Source: an uncultured Sutterella sp. (GTDB lineage: Bacteria > Pseudomonadota > Gammaproteobacteria > Burkholderiales > Burkholderiaceae_F). From it: DNA of 64,000 nucleotides. How positions within the stretch are numbered: position 1 is the first letter of the stretch; each line of letters opens with the position of its first letter. Below the pieces are notes generated by a model. That model worked only from the letters and a program-made list of their open reading frames with translations, was not told the DNA's origin and ran no database searches. The stretch spans positions 1-64,000 of the forward strand of contig CALESB010000058.1 in assembly GCA_937906995.1 (NCBI GenBank), given 5' to 3'. The position numbers were made by a program, and so were the translations under genes. This document shows, piece by piece, positions 24,268-32,615 of the stretch.

Positions 24268-25464
24268 TTATACTCTTCTCTCAATTCGTTTGCAGCAAAT
24301 AGCTGCAATAACACCAAGCAAACTGATTGCAATAGCTATGTAATAGGCAACCTCATACTGTCCATTGTTAACCGTCAAATGAATAATATTTGGTCCTAGT
24401 AAACCTGCAACTGAAAAAGCCAAAGCAAGTACACCATAATTCATACTTGCATGTGACACTCCAAACTGCTCTGCCGCATAACTTGGAAAAACCCCTACAC
24501 TAGAACCGAAACAAGCACCAATGCAAATCAAACCTAAGAAAAATAGGCCTTGAGACTCTACTGATGCCAAGCTCAACAACACTAAACCAACAATGGCTAA
24601 AGTAACTGCAATGAGTAATGTATTGGCTCTGCCAATTGAATCCGACAAAACCCCCGCAACAAATCTTGCTAACGTATTAGCACAGGCCAAAATAGAAACA
24701 GATAAAACAGCAAGCGTTATGGGTAACTCGACTTGAATCTGTGCAATGGTGACTGTCTGTGAAAAAAGCATCAAAGGCGATAGCGTCACAGAGACAAATA
24801 AAATAAACATTGCCCAAAAGCGCTTGGTCTTAATCATCTCGAGCCATGTGAAATCGCTTTGTTGAATGCTGTGTTGAGTCTGAGCCTTTGACTTGATCTG
24901 AATAACACTGGCACTCAAAACAATAACAATGAAGCAAATACATGCGAAAAGCTGTAACGCTCTAGAAATCCCTATCGTACTGGCAAGATAATTGGCAAGT
25001 GGGGGCAAACAAATAGACCCAACTCCATAAAATGCTGAGACTGACCCGCTTGCAAATCCTCGTTTATCTGGGAAAAGTTTCACTGCTGTGCTTACGGTAG
25101 CAATAACACAAGCTCCAGACCCCATCCCTAAACAAATGCCATATCCTAAAAGAATTAATGAAGCATCCTCGCCAATACTCATTAAAAAGTAACCTAAAGA
25201 TGCAAGAAATCCTCCAAAATATAAAACAATTTTTGGACTGTATCTATCCGATACAAATCCACCCAAAATCATTGCTATAGGATTTAATGCGGCCCCAATA
25301 CTAAAAATATAAGCTAGAGAAGAAGGAGAAACGAAGGTTTGAGTGGTAACCGATAAAACATCACTTAACCAAGTTGAGTAAATGCTCCATGCATAAAAAG
25401 AACCAAGACAAAAGTTAATGGCCCAAAAAAGGCTTAAATACAAAAATCGTTTACCATTGTGCAT
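24268..25464 (-). CDS. MFS transporter, OFA (oxalate/formate antiporter-like) family
   Basis: 398 residues from the ATG at 25464, preceded by AAGGA; a TTG 27 bases upstream is less likely. Twelve hydrophobic segments are visible. The first helix carries GSFYAWSIYSTWL, characteristic of OFA/OxlT-type carriers; GGFVSDRYSPKIV is the MFS loop 2-3 motif, and SDSIGRANTLL is its repeat in the second half. OFA proteins exchange or import carboxylates. The substrate is unknown. It lies between an abgA copy and a further M20 peptidase, so export or import of a carboxylate product of those enzymes is possible. Confidence 0.85.
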   Translation of the reverse strand: MHNGKRFLYLSLFWAINFCLGSFYAWSIYSTWLSDVLSVTTQTFVSPSSLAYIFSIGAALNPIAMILGGFVSDRYSPKIVLYFGGFLASLGYFLMSIGEDASLILLGYGICLGMGSGACVIATVSTAVKLFPDKRGFASGSVSAFYGVGSICLPPLANYLASTIGISRALQLFACICFIVIVLSASVIQIKSKAQTQHSIQQSDFTWLEMIKTKRFWAMFILFVSVTLSPLMLFSQTVTIAQIQVELPITLAVLSVSILACANTLARFVAGVLSDSIGRANTLLIAVTLAIVGLVLLSLASVESQGLFFLGLICIGACFGSSVGVFPSYAAEQFGVSHASMNYGVLALAFSVAGLLGPNIIHLTVNNGQYEVAYYIAIAISLLGVIAAICCKRIERRV

Positions 25465-25654
25465 ATCACCATCCTTCAAAAGATTAGCCAATCATAAAGA
25501 CTTCTTTCCTAACAAAAGAGCAGTCAGTTAACTGACCAGAAAATCAAAATAGTGATTCCAGGCCTTCTCCCTAAAGTTGTATAGTGTTTTTCAGAATTTC
25601 TGCAAATGAGGAATCTGCTTAGACTAAAAAGAATACTTACTAAAGGAGAGTCCT

Positions 25655-26932
25655 ATGTCTGACAGCCTTCACCCAGAAGTGCCCGCCATTGATGAAACTT
25701 TATTTAATGCGATGAAGGCACTCAGTGTCTTGCCTAAAATTCAAAAAGGCTTGGAGATCGCAAAACAACAGGCTCATCAAGCAATGGCAGAACAGGTTGA
25801 ACTTTGTGAAATAGCATCACCGACATTTCATGAGGAAAATCGGGCTAAAGAAATCGCAAACCGTATGAAGAAATATGGACTCAGTGATGTCAGCATTGAT
25901 GGCATAGGCAATGTCATTGGAGTTCGAAAAGGCACTGGAAACGGTCCTGTCCTCGTAATTGAGGCACATATGGATACAGTCTTTCCTCATGGAATCGACG
26001 TTACTGTTCGGCAAGAGGGTAATACGTACTATGCCCCTGGCATTGGAGATAACACAAGCGGTTGTCGTGCATTGTTGCAACTTGTACGATGCTTTAATGA
26101 AGCCAACATTCAAACAGAAGGTGACATCTTATTCGTAGGTACAGTTGGTGAAGAAGGCAATGGTGATATCCGTGGCGCAAAATACCTTGTTAATAGTGAA
26201 CGTCAAATTGATGGTTGCCTTGGCATAGACTCTTTCTCGGAAGGTGTTGTCATTAACGGCGGGGTCGGATGTCACCGTTGGAGAGTCTCTATTGACGGAA
26301 AAGGTGGACATAGTTTTGTTGATTTTGGTCAAGTACCAAGTGCCATTCATGCAATGTGTCATGCCGGTCACCTAATTGATCAACTTACACCACCAAAAGA
26401 GCCATTCACAACTTTCAATATCGGAACAATTAAAGGTGGCACCTCAGTCAACACAATTTCACCCCACTGTGAAGTAGATATTGATATTAGAAGTGTTTCA
26501 AATGATGAATTATTAAAACTTGAAGCTCAAATATTTGAAGCTCTTGAAGCTGGTGTCGACCAAGAAAATCGTCGGTGGGGAATCACAGACCCTGAAAACA
26601 TGGTTCGCTTAACCAAAACTCAGATTGGAGACCGACCGGCTGGCATGCGGCCTGGTCATTGCCCTGTTGTACAAAGTAGTCTCTCAGCTTTGAAAACTTT
26701 AGGATTTGAACTTACTCAATTTGGCCCCTCCGCTACTAATGCCAATGCACCTATCAGTAAAAATATTCCGGCCGTATGCTTAGGAGCTGGCGGTATTTCT
26801 AAAAAATATCACACCATTGATGAATACTTCATTGATCAAGATAGTTACAAGGGCCCTCAATTGATTTTTCTAACTGCTTGCTTGTTAGTCGGAGCTGAAG
26901 GACAGACGGCTTTGCTAAAAAAAATTAGTTAA
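25655..26932 (+). CDS. M20-family peptidase, cytoplasmic
   Basis: 425 residues, no signal peptide. M20 motifs in order: VLVIEAHMDTVFPHG (His-x-Asp), GIGDNTSGCRAL (bridging Asp), VGTVGEEGNGDIRG (catalytic Glu pair), a lid domain with IDGKGGHSFVDFG, and AGGISKKYHTIDEY carrying the last metal His. It resembles peptidase T-like and ArgE/DapE-type enzymes but matches none closely. The lid motif GKGGHSF is of the same type as that in the broken secreted gene at 8985-9400. The ATG follows AAAGGAGAG. It is divergent from the OFA transporter gene and has its own terminator. Confidence 0.87.
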   Translation: MSDSLHPEVPAIDETLFNAMKALSVLPKIQKGLEIAKQQAHQAMAEQVELCEIASPTFHEENRAKEIANRMKKYGLSDVSIDGIGNVIGVRKGTGNGPVLVIEAHMDTVFPHGIDVTVRQEGNTYYAPGIGDNTSGCRALLQLVRCFNEANIQTEGDILFVGTVGEEGNGDIRGAKYLVNSERQIDGCLGIDSFSEGVVINGGVGCHRWRVSIDGKGGHSFVDFGQVPSAIHAMCHAGHLIDQLTPPKEPFTTFNIGTIKGGTSVNTISPHCEVDIDIRSVSNDELLKLEAQIFEALEAGVDQENRRWGITDPENMVRLTKTQIGDRPAGMRPGHCPVVQSSLSALKTLGFELTQFGPSATNANAPISKNIPAVCLGAGGISKKYHTIDEYFIDQDSYKGPQLIFLTACLLVGAEGQTALLKKIS

Positions 26933-26970
26933 AAAATAAGGTTGAACGTTATAGTTCAACCTTATTTTTT
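26933..26970. terminator. terminator after M20 peptidase gene
   Basis: Long perfect stem around GGTTGAAC/GTTCAACC with A-run and T-run flanks (core 26940-26947 with 26954-26961, six-base loop) ending in TTTTTT. Confidence 0.88.
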
Positions 26971-26988
26971 ACTTAATATAAAACAAAA

Positions 26989-27011
26989 GGTGCTTTAGAA
27001 ACTAAAGCACC
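26989..27011 (-). terminator. terminator after tRNA-Gly
   Basis: 10-bp stem GGTGCTTTAG/CTAAAGCACC with a three-base loop, followed on the minus strand by TTTTGTTTT, 11 bases beyond the tRNA. Confidence 0.8.
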
Positions 27012-27022
27012 CTTTAAGAATT

Positions 27023-27098
27023 TGGAGCGGGAAACGAGTCTCGAACTCGCGACCTCAACCTTGGCAAGGTTGCGCTCTACCAACTGAGCTATTCCCGC
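27023..27098 (-). tRNA. tRNA-Gly (anticodon GCC)
   Basis: 76 nt with acceptor GCGGGAA/TTCCCGC, D-arm TAGCTCAGTTGGTAGAGC, anticodon stem CAACC/GGTTG with loop TTGCCAA (anticodon GCC), T-arm GAGTTCGAGACTC, and encoded CCA. Confidence 0.97.
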
Positions 27099-27207
27099 GT
27101 TAGGAATAGGTGTTATTTTAAGGATCTCAGAAAAAAAAGCAAGTTATTTTCTTATTTTTTTCTACTTTTTTTCTCAACACAAAAAATAAATCACCTATCC
27201 CATTGTT

Positions 27208-28206
27208 TTATATTAATTTTTTCGCCGACTGATAAAGCAAACTATTTTGCAGTTCATCCCACGAAAGAGCTAAGCCCATGGGAGACAAACGCTTTACTCG
27301 ATCAGATCTTTCAACAGTATCAACAAAATTTAATTTTTCCAACAATTCATCAATAGCAGGAAAATCATTACAGATAATGAGCATATCGCAGCCAGCATTT
27401 AATGCTAATTGTGCACGTTCAACCACACTACCAACACCGACTGCACCCTTCATTGATAAATCATCTGAAAAGACGACCCCTGTGAACTTAAGTTCTTCTC
27501 GCAAAACTTTCTTTAGCCAATGAGTTGAAAATCCGGCAGGCTTATCATCAATAGCAGAATACAGAACATGGGCAGCCATAACTGAATCTAAAGCAGTCGA
27601 CATCCAACGGTAGGGCTTAAGATCTGCAAAGAGCAAACGTTCATACGGACGTTCATCAACGGGCAACTCTAAATGGCTATCAGCTTTTACCCAACCGTGT
27701 CCTGGAAAATGCTTGCCACAATTGCTCATTCCTGCTTGTCTTAAACCTTGAACAATACCGAGAGACAATTGAGTAACTAATTGTGGATTGTGGCTAAACG
27801 CTCTATGGCCAATGATTTCACTTCGGTTAAAGTTAATATCCAAACAGGGTGCAAATGTAAAATCAACTCCACAAGCCCTGAGTTCTGCCCCCATCACATA
27901 ACCTGTCGCCATAGCTGACATTAAAGTGGTTTCAGGAGCATCTATCCAGCGTTGACCGAAAGTTGCCATCGCCGGTATTTCAGTAAAGCCGTCACGAAAA
28001 CGCTGTACACGTCCACCTTCGTGGTCAACAGCAATCAAAACACCTTCTTTAACTGTATGAATATCATCGCATAATGCCTTTAGCTGTTCACGATTTTCAT
28101 AATTACGGGTAAATAAAATCACCATTCCACAAAGAGGGTGCGCTATGCGACGACGGTCATCAGCTGTTAATGATTTACCTTCGATATCAATGACTAAGGG
28201 ACCCAT
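27208..28206 (-). CDS. nagZ: beta-N-acetylglucosaminidase of peptidoglycan recycling
   Basis: 332 residues, a single glycoside hydrolase family 3 domain as in NagZ. Landmarks: AVDHEGGRVQRFRDGFT near the N-terminus, the catalytic loop KHFPGHGWVKADSHLELP (acid/base His and Asp), and VFSDDLSMKGA with the nucleophile Asp. The cytoplasmic enzyme removes GlcNAc from anhydro-muropeptides. It is the last gene of the lepA-nagZ run, 12 bases behind acpS, the usual Burkholderiales arrangement. No clear hairpin terminator is visible after it. Confidence 0.95.
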   Translation of the reverse strand: MGPLVIDIEGKSLTADDRRRIAHPLCGMVILFTRNYENREQLKALCDDIHTVKEGVLIAVDHEGGRVQRFRDGFTEIPAMATFGQRWIDAPETTLMSAMATGYVMGAELRACGVDFTFAPCLDINFNRSEIIGHRAFSHNPQLVTQLSLGIVQGLRQAGMSNCGKHFPGHGWVKADSHLELPVDERPYERLLFADLKPYRWMSTALDSVMAAHVLYSAIDDKPAGFSTHWLKKVLREELKFTGVVFSDDLSMKGAVGVGSVVERAQLALNAGCDMLIICNDFPAIDELLEKLNFVDTVERSDRVKRLSPMGLALSWDELQNSLLYQSAKKLI

Positions 28207-28218
28207 TTTTCATCCTTT

Positions 28219-28614
28219 CTAAAAACGTTTTTCTGCAACAGCAAACGCAGCTACAACACTTTTTTCATCAGTGATCGAGACATGAACAAAGATCCCCTCC
28301 TCTTGAAGACGATCTTTTAAGTTTCCTTTAAAAAGAACCATAGGGGCACCAGATGCTGTATGTAAAATTTCCATTGCATGGAAACTAACCTCTGCTGTGA
28401 TTCCCGTCCCTAAAGCCTTTGAAATGGCCTCCTTGACTGCCCAACGTGAGGCTAAGAAGGCATTCATCCGCTCACTACCAAGTGACTTTCGTTTTTCAAA
28501 TAACGGTAGCTCTTCATCCGTTAATATTCTATGAACAAAGCGCTCTCCGTGCTTTTCATAAACATCCGCAACGCGCTTTAATTCAACGACATCACATCCA
28601 ATACCAGAAATCAT
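28219..28614 (-). CDS. acpS: holo-[acyl-carrier-protein] synthase
   Basis: 131 residues. The N-terminal GIGCDVVELKR supplies the metal-binding Asp, and FLASRWAVKEAISKALGTGI the catalytic Glu and CoA-binding region. The enzyme transfers 4'-phosphopantetheine from CoA to the Ser of ACP, whose gene is also in this window. It overlaps pdxJ by four bases (ATGA at 28611-28614), so translation is coupled. Confidence 0.95.
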   Translation of the reverse strand: MISGIGCDVVELKRVADVYEKHGERFVHRILTDEELPLFEKRKSLGSERMNAFLASRWAVKEAISKALGTGITAEVSFHAMEILHTASGAPMVLFKGNLKDRLQEEGIFVHVSITDEKSVVAAFAVAEKRF

Positions 28615-29372
28615 TCTGTTTCCTTCAATTTTTGAGCTACACGTTCCAAAATAACTTCATAGCGGCGAATCGTCTCCGCCATCCCAAAACGTAAAGCCTC
28701 TGCCGTCAATGCATGACCGATTGACACTTCGTCAATGTACTTACAAGCTAACAGTAACGCTTCTAAGTTCTCTAGGTTCAAGTCGTGACCGGCATTAACT
28801 CCTAGTCCAACATCATGAGCGGCTTTTGCTGCTGCTGCGTATTGAGCTAAAACTTGCTCTTGCTTTTCGGTTCCAAATGCCTTGGCATAACCTTCTGTAT
28901 ACAACTCTACTCGGTCAGCACCCAGTTCTTTTGCCTTAGGCATTTCTTCTGGAACAGGATCCAAAAAGAGACTAACTCTTACTCCTGCCGCCTTTGCCTT
29001 ATCAATGTGAGGCTTTACCCGCAGGCCATCAACATCAAGATTAAAGCCATGGTCTGATGTTTTTTGACCTTCTTGATCAGGTACAAATGTTGCTTGATCT
29101 GGACGAACAGCTAACACATGATCCATCAAATTGTGAAATGGATTGCCCTCAATGTTATATTCAGCGCTAGGAAAAGACCTAACCACTTCTGCCAAAGGAG
29201 CAACATCTGATGAGCGAATATGCCGTTGATCAGGTCTCGGATGGATCGTCAAACCAGCCGCACCATTTTCCAATGCAATGCGACCAAACTCACATGGAGA
29301 GGGATTTCCATCATCACGAGCATTGCGAATCAACGCAATTTTATTGAGATTAACAGATAGTTTCGTCTTCAT
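28611..29372 (-). CDS. pdxJ: pyridoxine 5'-phosphate synthase
   Basis: 253 residues, the usual PdxJ length. Family stretches include LSVNLNKIALIRNARDDGNPS at the start, LTIHPRPDQRHIR, the EGNPFHNLMD region and VNAGHDLNLEN toward the C-terminus. This TIM-barrel enzyme condenses deoxyxylulose 5-phosphate with 3-amino-2-oxopropyl phosphate in the deoxyxylulose-dependent vitamin B6 pathway. It lies 10 bases downstream of recO and overlaps acpS. Confidence 0.96.
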   Translation of the reverse strand: MKTKLSVNLNKIALIRNARDDGNPSPCEFGRIALENGAAGLTIHPRPDQRHIRSSDVAPLAEVVRSFPSAEYNIEGNPFHNLMDHVLAVRPDQATFVPDQEGQKTSDHGFNLDVDGLRVKPHIDKAKAAGVRVSLFLDPVPEEMPKAKELGADRVELYTEGYAKAFGTEKQEQVLAQYAAAAKAAHDVGLGVNAGHDLNLENLEALLLACKYIDEVSIGHALTAEALRFGMAETIRRYEVILERVAQKLKETE

Positions 29373-29382
29373 GATTTATCCT

Positions 29383-30099
29383 TTAAAGACGTTTATATTC
29401 TTGTAATATGCGACGAGTATTAAGGGGTTTTTCGCCAACATAATGTGTAATCATTGGGCGCAAGAGCTTTTTAGCAAATGCAAGAGTATCAGCTTCAGAA
29501 AAGTCCCGTTGCCTAAGTTTTTCGATCATTTCTGTTGAAATAAGGATGTGTTGCTTAACATCTATGAAACGATCTCGTAATGGCTTGAGCTCCTCACCAT
29601 CCCAGTACCATGATTCTCTGCTTTCTGGTAATCCGTAGCCTAATGCCGTCATCAAATCTAACTCAAACGTTCGAAGTGCAACTTCGTGTGTCTCCTCGCT
29701 CTGAGCCAATCTTTTTAATACCTCAACATAAGAACCAAAAAGCCCCTCCAGAGGATCTTCTCTTACTAATAATCGTACCAAAAGCTCATTGACATAAAAG
29801 GCTGAAAAAAGCGCTTCGCCTTCAATTGGGAAAAAGCCTCCCATCCATTGCGCTTTCGATAAATTCTTCACATCATTTTGACCTGTGAAGGATATCTTTA
29901 AAGGTGAAAATGGTGTCAGAATACCTCTAAAATGGCTTGACGGTCTTTTTGCTCCTCGAGCTACAGCAATAACTTTGCCATGCGTTAGAGTAAAAAACTC
30001 AACAAGTAAGCTTGTCTCTTTCCAATCCCAAGTTTGAAGCACAAACGCCGCGTCATCAGTGACACGGCGATTGTTAGCAAGTTCGGCAATGCGACTCAT
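29383..30099 (-). CDS. recO: DNA repair protein RecO
   Basis: 238 residues. The N-terminal OB-fold is recognisable by AAFVLQTWDWKETSLLVEFFT, HGKVIAVARGAKRPSS and FRGILTPFSPLKISF; the helical C-terminal part follows with FELDLMTALGYG. RecO loads RecA on SSB-coated DNA with RecR and anneals strands. The zinc-finger cysteines of some RecO are absent, as in other proteobacterial forms. It sits nine bases after era in the conserved cluster. Confidence 0.92.
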   Translation of the reverse strand: MSRIAELANNRRVTDDAAFVLQTWDWKETSLLVEFFTLTHGKVIAVARGAKRPSSHFRGILTPFSPLKISFTGQNDVKNLSKAQWMGGFFPIEGEALFSAFYVNELLVRLLVREDPLEGLFGSYVEVLKRLAQSEETHEVALRTFELDLMTALGYGLPESRESWYWDGEELKPLRDRFIDVKQHILISTEMIEKLRQRDFSEADTLAFAKKLLRPMITHYVGEKPLNTRRILQEYKRL

Positions 30100-30107
30100 T
30101 CGTGAAA

Positions 30108-31001
30108 TTATTCGTAGCCTAGCGTCTTGAGGGCTCGAGCATCGTCATTCCAACCCTTACGAACTCGCACCCATACTTCTAAGTAGACGTTTTTCCCGAG
30201 CATCTCTGCAATATCAGCACGGGCCAAGCGAGAGATTTCACGTAACTTCTCCCCTCCTGCCCCAATGACAATACCTTTATGAGCATCTCGTTCAACGATC
30301 AAGGTGGCAATTATTTCAGCCTTTTTATCCTCTTCATCCCATTTATCGATCGTTACAGCAATACCATACGGTAACTCATCTCCTAACAAACGAAATGCTT
30401 TTTCGCGGATGATTTCACTTGCCAAAAAACGAGGCGATTTGTCAGTGTAAATATCTGGATCAAAATACGGCTCACTTTCTGGTAATAGCTTTTCGATCTC
30501 TGCCATTAATTCAGGAACTTGACGTCCCTTTTCTGCTGATACTGGCACAATACTGGCAAACGGAAACTTTTGCATCGACTGAGCCATTAAAGGCAATAAC
30601 TCATCTTTTTGCTTTAAAAGGTCAACCTTATTAATGACAAGAATGACATTTTTTGCATTCTTGTCAATCAATTGCAAAACCTTTTCGTCCTCAGCTCGCC
30701 ATCCCGAACTTTCGATCAGCAATACAACAACATCCGTATCACCTAAAGTTGAGCGAACAGAACGATTCATTCCTCGAATTAAACCATTGCTGTACTTCGT
30801 TTGAAACCCCGGTGTATCAACAAAAACAAACTGAGCTGTTTCGCTCGTAACGACCCCCAAGACACGATTTCTTGTCGTTTGAGGTTTTTTACTCGTAATA
30901 CTAACTTTCTCCCCAATCATTGTATTAATCAGGGTGCTTTTACCCACATTGGGGCGACCTACAACTGCGATATAACCGCATCTAAAATTCGATTTAACCA
31001 T
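30108..31001 (-). CDS. era: GTPase Era
   Basis: 297 residues from the ATG at 31001, preceded by AAGGGGG; a longer frame beginning at a TTG is not needed. The G domain has G1 GRPNVGKSTL, G2 PQTTR, G3 DTPGF and G4 NKVD. The C-terminal KH domain shows IVIGAGGEKLREI. Era assists 30S subunit maturation by binding the 3' end of 16S rRNA. It overlaps the end of rnc by eight bases, the classical rnc-era pairing. Confidence 0.96.
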   Translation of the reverse strand: MVKSNFRCGYIAVVGRPNVGKSTLINTMIGEKVSITSKKPQTTRNRVLGVVTSETAQFVFVDTPGFQTKYSNGLIRGMNRSVRSTLGDTDVVVLLIESSGWRAEDEKVLQLIDKNAKNVILVINKVDLLKQKDELLPLMAQSMQKFPFASIVPVSAEKGRQVPELMAEIEKLLPESEPYFDPDIYTDKSPRFLASEIIREKAFRLLGDELPYGIAVTIDKWDEEDKKAEIIATLIVERDAHKGIVIGAGGEKLREISRLARADIAEMLGKNVYLEVWVRVRKGWNDDARALKTLGYE

Positions 31002-31701
31002 GGTGTGCCCCCTTTTTCTTGGCAGCAAAATGTTCTTCAGCCAAATTTAAAGCCACTTTAGCAGCCGCTTGCTCGGCCGTTCTACGACTTTTCCCGATAC
31101 CACGTACAGCAATATCGAGTTTTTTAATCTGGCATTCTGTTTCAAATGTTTGATCATGCGCAGCCCCACGCACGTCAATAACGTGGTACTCCGGAAGCCC
31201 TAAATGATGAGCCTGCAAAAATTCTTGCAAAAGAGTTTTACTGTCCTTGCCCATTCGTTCAGGGGTTAATTGAGATAATACCGGCTCATAAAGTCGCAAA
31301 ATAACTCGTTTAGCAGTATCAAAACCGCTCTCCGTCATAATGGCACCGAAAATAGCTTCCATGGCATCCGACTGAATCGATGGGCGATGTGCTCCACCAG
31401 TCTTCATCTCGCCTTCACCCAAACGTAGATAATCAGACAAAACCAATTTATTGGCAATTTCGGCTAAAGCATCTTGACAAACTAAGTTGGCTCTAACTCT
31501 CGATAACGAACCTTCATTAAAATGAGAGTCCCGCAAAAACAAAGCTTGACCAATAACACAATTCAAAACGGAGTCACCCAAAAATTCTAAGCGTTCGTTA
31601 TTCTCTGCACCAAAAGAACGATGAGTTAATGCTCGCTTGAGTAACTTTTTATTATCGAAGACATAATCAATCTTCGCCTCTAAACTCTCTAACGGTAACA
31701 T
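30994..31701 (-). CDS. rnc: ribonuclease III
   Basis: 235 residues from the ATG at 31701, with AAGGGG eight bases upstream; a GTG nine bases earlier lacks spacing. The RNase III signature NNERLEFLGDSVLN holds catalytic Glu and Asp; SDAMEAIFGAI carries the second acidic pair. The C-terminal double-stranded RNA-binding domain ends with SRRTAEQAAAKVAL. It cleaves double-stranded RNA, including rRNA precursors. It lies between lepB and era. Confidence 0.96.
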   Translation of the reverse strand: MLPLESLEAKIDYVFDNKKLLKRALTHRSFGAENNERLEFLGDSVLNCVIGQALFLRDSHFNEGSLSRVRANLVCQDALAEIANKLVLSDYLRLGEGEMKTGGAHRPSIQSDAMEAIFGAIMTESGFDTAKRVILRLYEPVLSQLTPERMGKDSKTLLQEFLQAHHLGLPEYHVIDVRGAAHDQTFETECQIKKLDIAVRGIGKSRRTAEQAAAKVALNLAEEHFAAKKKGAHHG

Positions 31702-31713
31702 ACTCCTCACCCC

Positions 31714-32604
31714 TTAATGGATTGAACCAATACGACTTAAATCACTGAAGTTCAACCAAACGAAAAAGGCACGCCCAACGAGATCCTCTCGTGGCACAAA
31801 GCCCCAAAAACGACTATCAGCAGAATTATCACGGTTATCACCCATCATGAAGTAATAACCCTCAGGAACTTTACAAACCAAATCTCCACGCTCATAAGCA
31901 CAGAATTTCAAACCATTATGACCTTGAACAGGACGAGCCATGGATGGTAATTTTGTATTTTCAATAATGGAATGTTTAACACCCGATAAGTTTTCCTCAT
32001 ACTTCTTAAAATCAGTGTAGGTATCCTTATCAAAGAATGTTCCATCATCAACCTTAGCTTGGAGTTGGCCATTTACATACAAGTTCTTTCCGACATAGCG
32101 CACTTCATCACCCGGCAATCCAACAACACGCTTGATGAAGTCAACATTACGATCTAATGGATATTTAAATACAACAATGTCCCCACGCTTAGGCTCTGAG
32201 CCTTGAGTAATTTGCCAATTAAATACTGGGAATTTCACTCCGTACTCGTACTTATTGACTGCAATAAAGTCACCAACGTGCAAAGTGGGCAACATCGATC
32301 CCGACGGGATACGAAATGGCTCGATGATAAATGAACGCACTATAAAAACCGCCAAAATGACTGGAAACAAAGCTCCGGACCATTCCATCCACTTTGGCTG
32401 GGCAGTCATTTGGTTATACATGGATTGGCTTTCACCAATTATTGCGATATCACCGCGATCAATTGCCGTTCGATTGTCTTCCTCAAACTTTCGACAAGCA
32501 TCCTTTGCACGCTTTACACGAGCAGGGGCCCACTTAAACTTGTCCAAAGCCCACAAAATACCTGTGACAATTGTTAATACCAATAAAAACAATGAGAAAT
32601 TCAC
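31714..32604 (-). CDS. lepB: signal peptidase I
   Basis: 296 residues starting at GTG (AGAGG seven bases upstream). One N-terminal membrane helix is followed by a charged loop, a second helix (LFPVILAVFIVRSFII), then the catalytic Ser in RIPSGSMLPTLHVGD and the catalytic Lys in VDFIKRVVGLPGDEV. MMGDNRDNSADSRFWG is the third family box. It cleaves signal peptides in the inner membrane and presumably serves the several secreted proteins of this window. It is co-transcribed with lepA, 11 bases apart. Confidence 0.96.
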   Translation of the reverse strand: MNFSLFLLVLTIVTGILWALDKFKWAPARVKRAKDACRKFEEDNRTAIDRGDIAIIGESQSMYNQMTAQPKWMEWSGALFPVILAVFIVRSFIIEPFRIPSGSMLPTLHVGDFIAVNKYEYGVKFPVFNWQITQGSEPKRGDIVVFKYPLDRNVDFIKRVVGLPGDEVRYVGKNLYVNGQLQAKVDDGTFFDKDTYTDFKKYEENLSGVKHSIIENTKLPSMARPVQGHNGLKFCAYERGDLVCKVPEGYYFMMGDNRDNSADSRFWGFVPREDLVGRAFFVWLNFSDLSRIGSIH

Positions 32605-32615
32605 AATAGAGCCTC

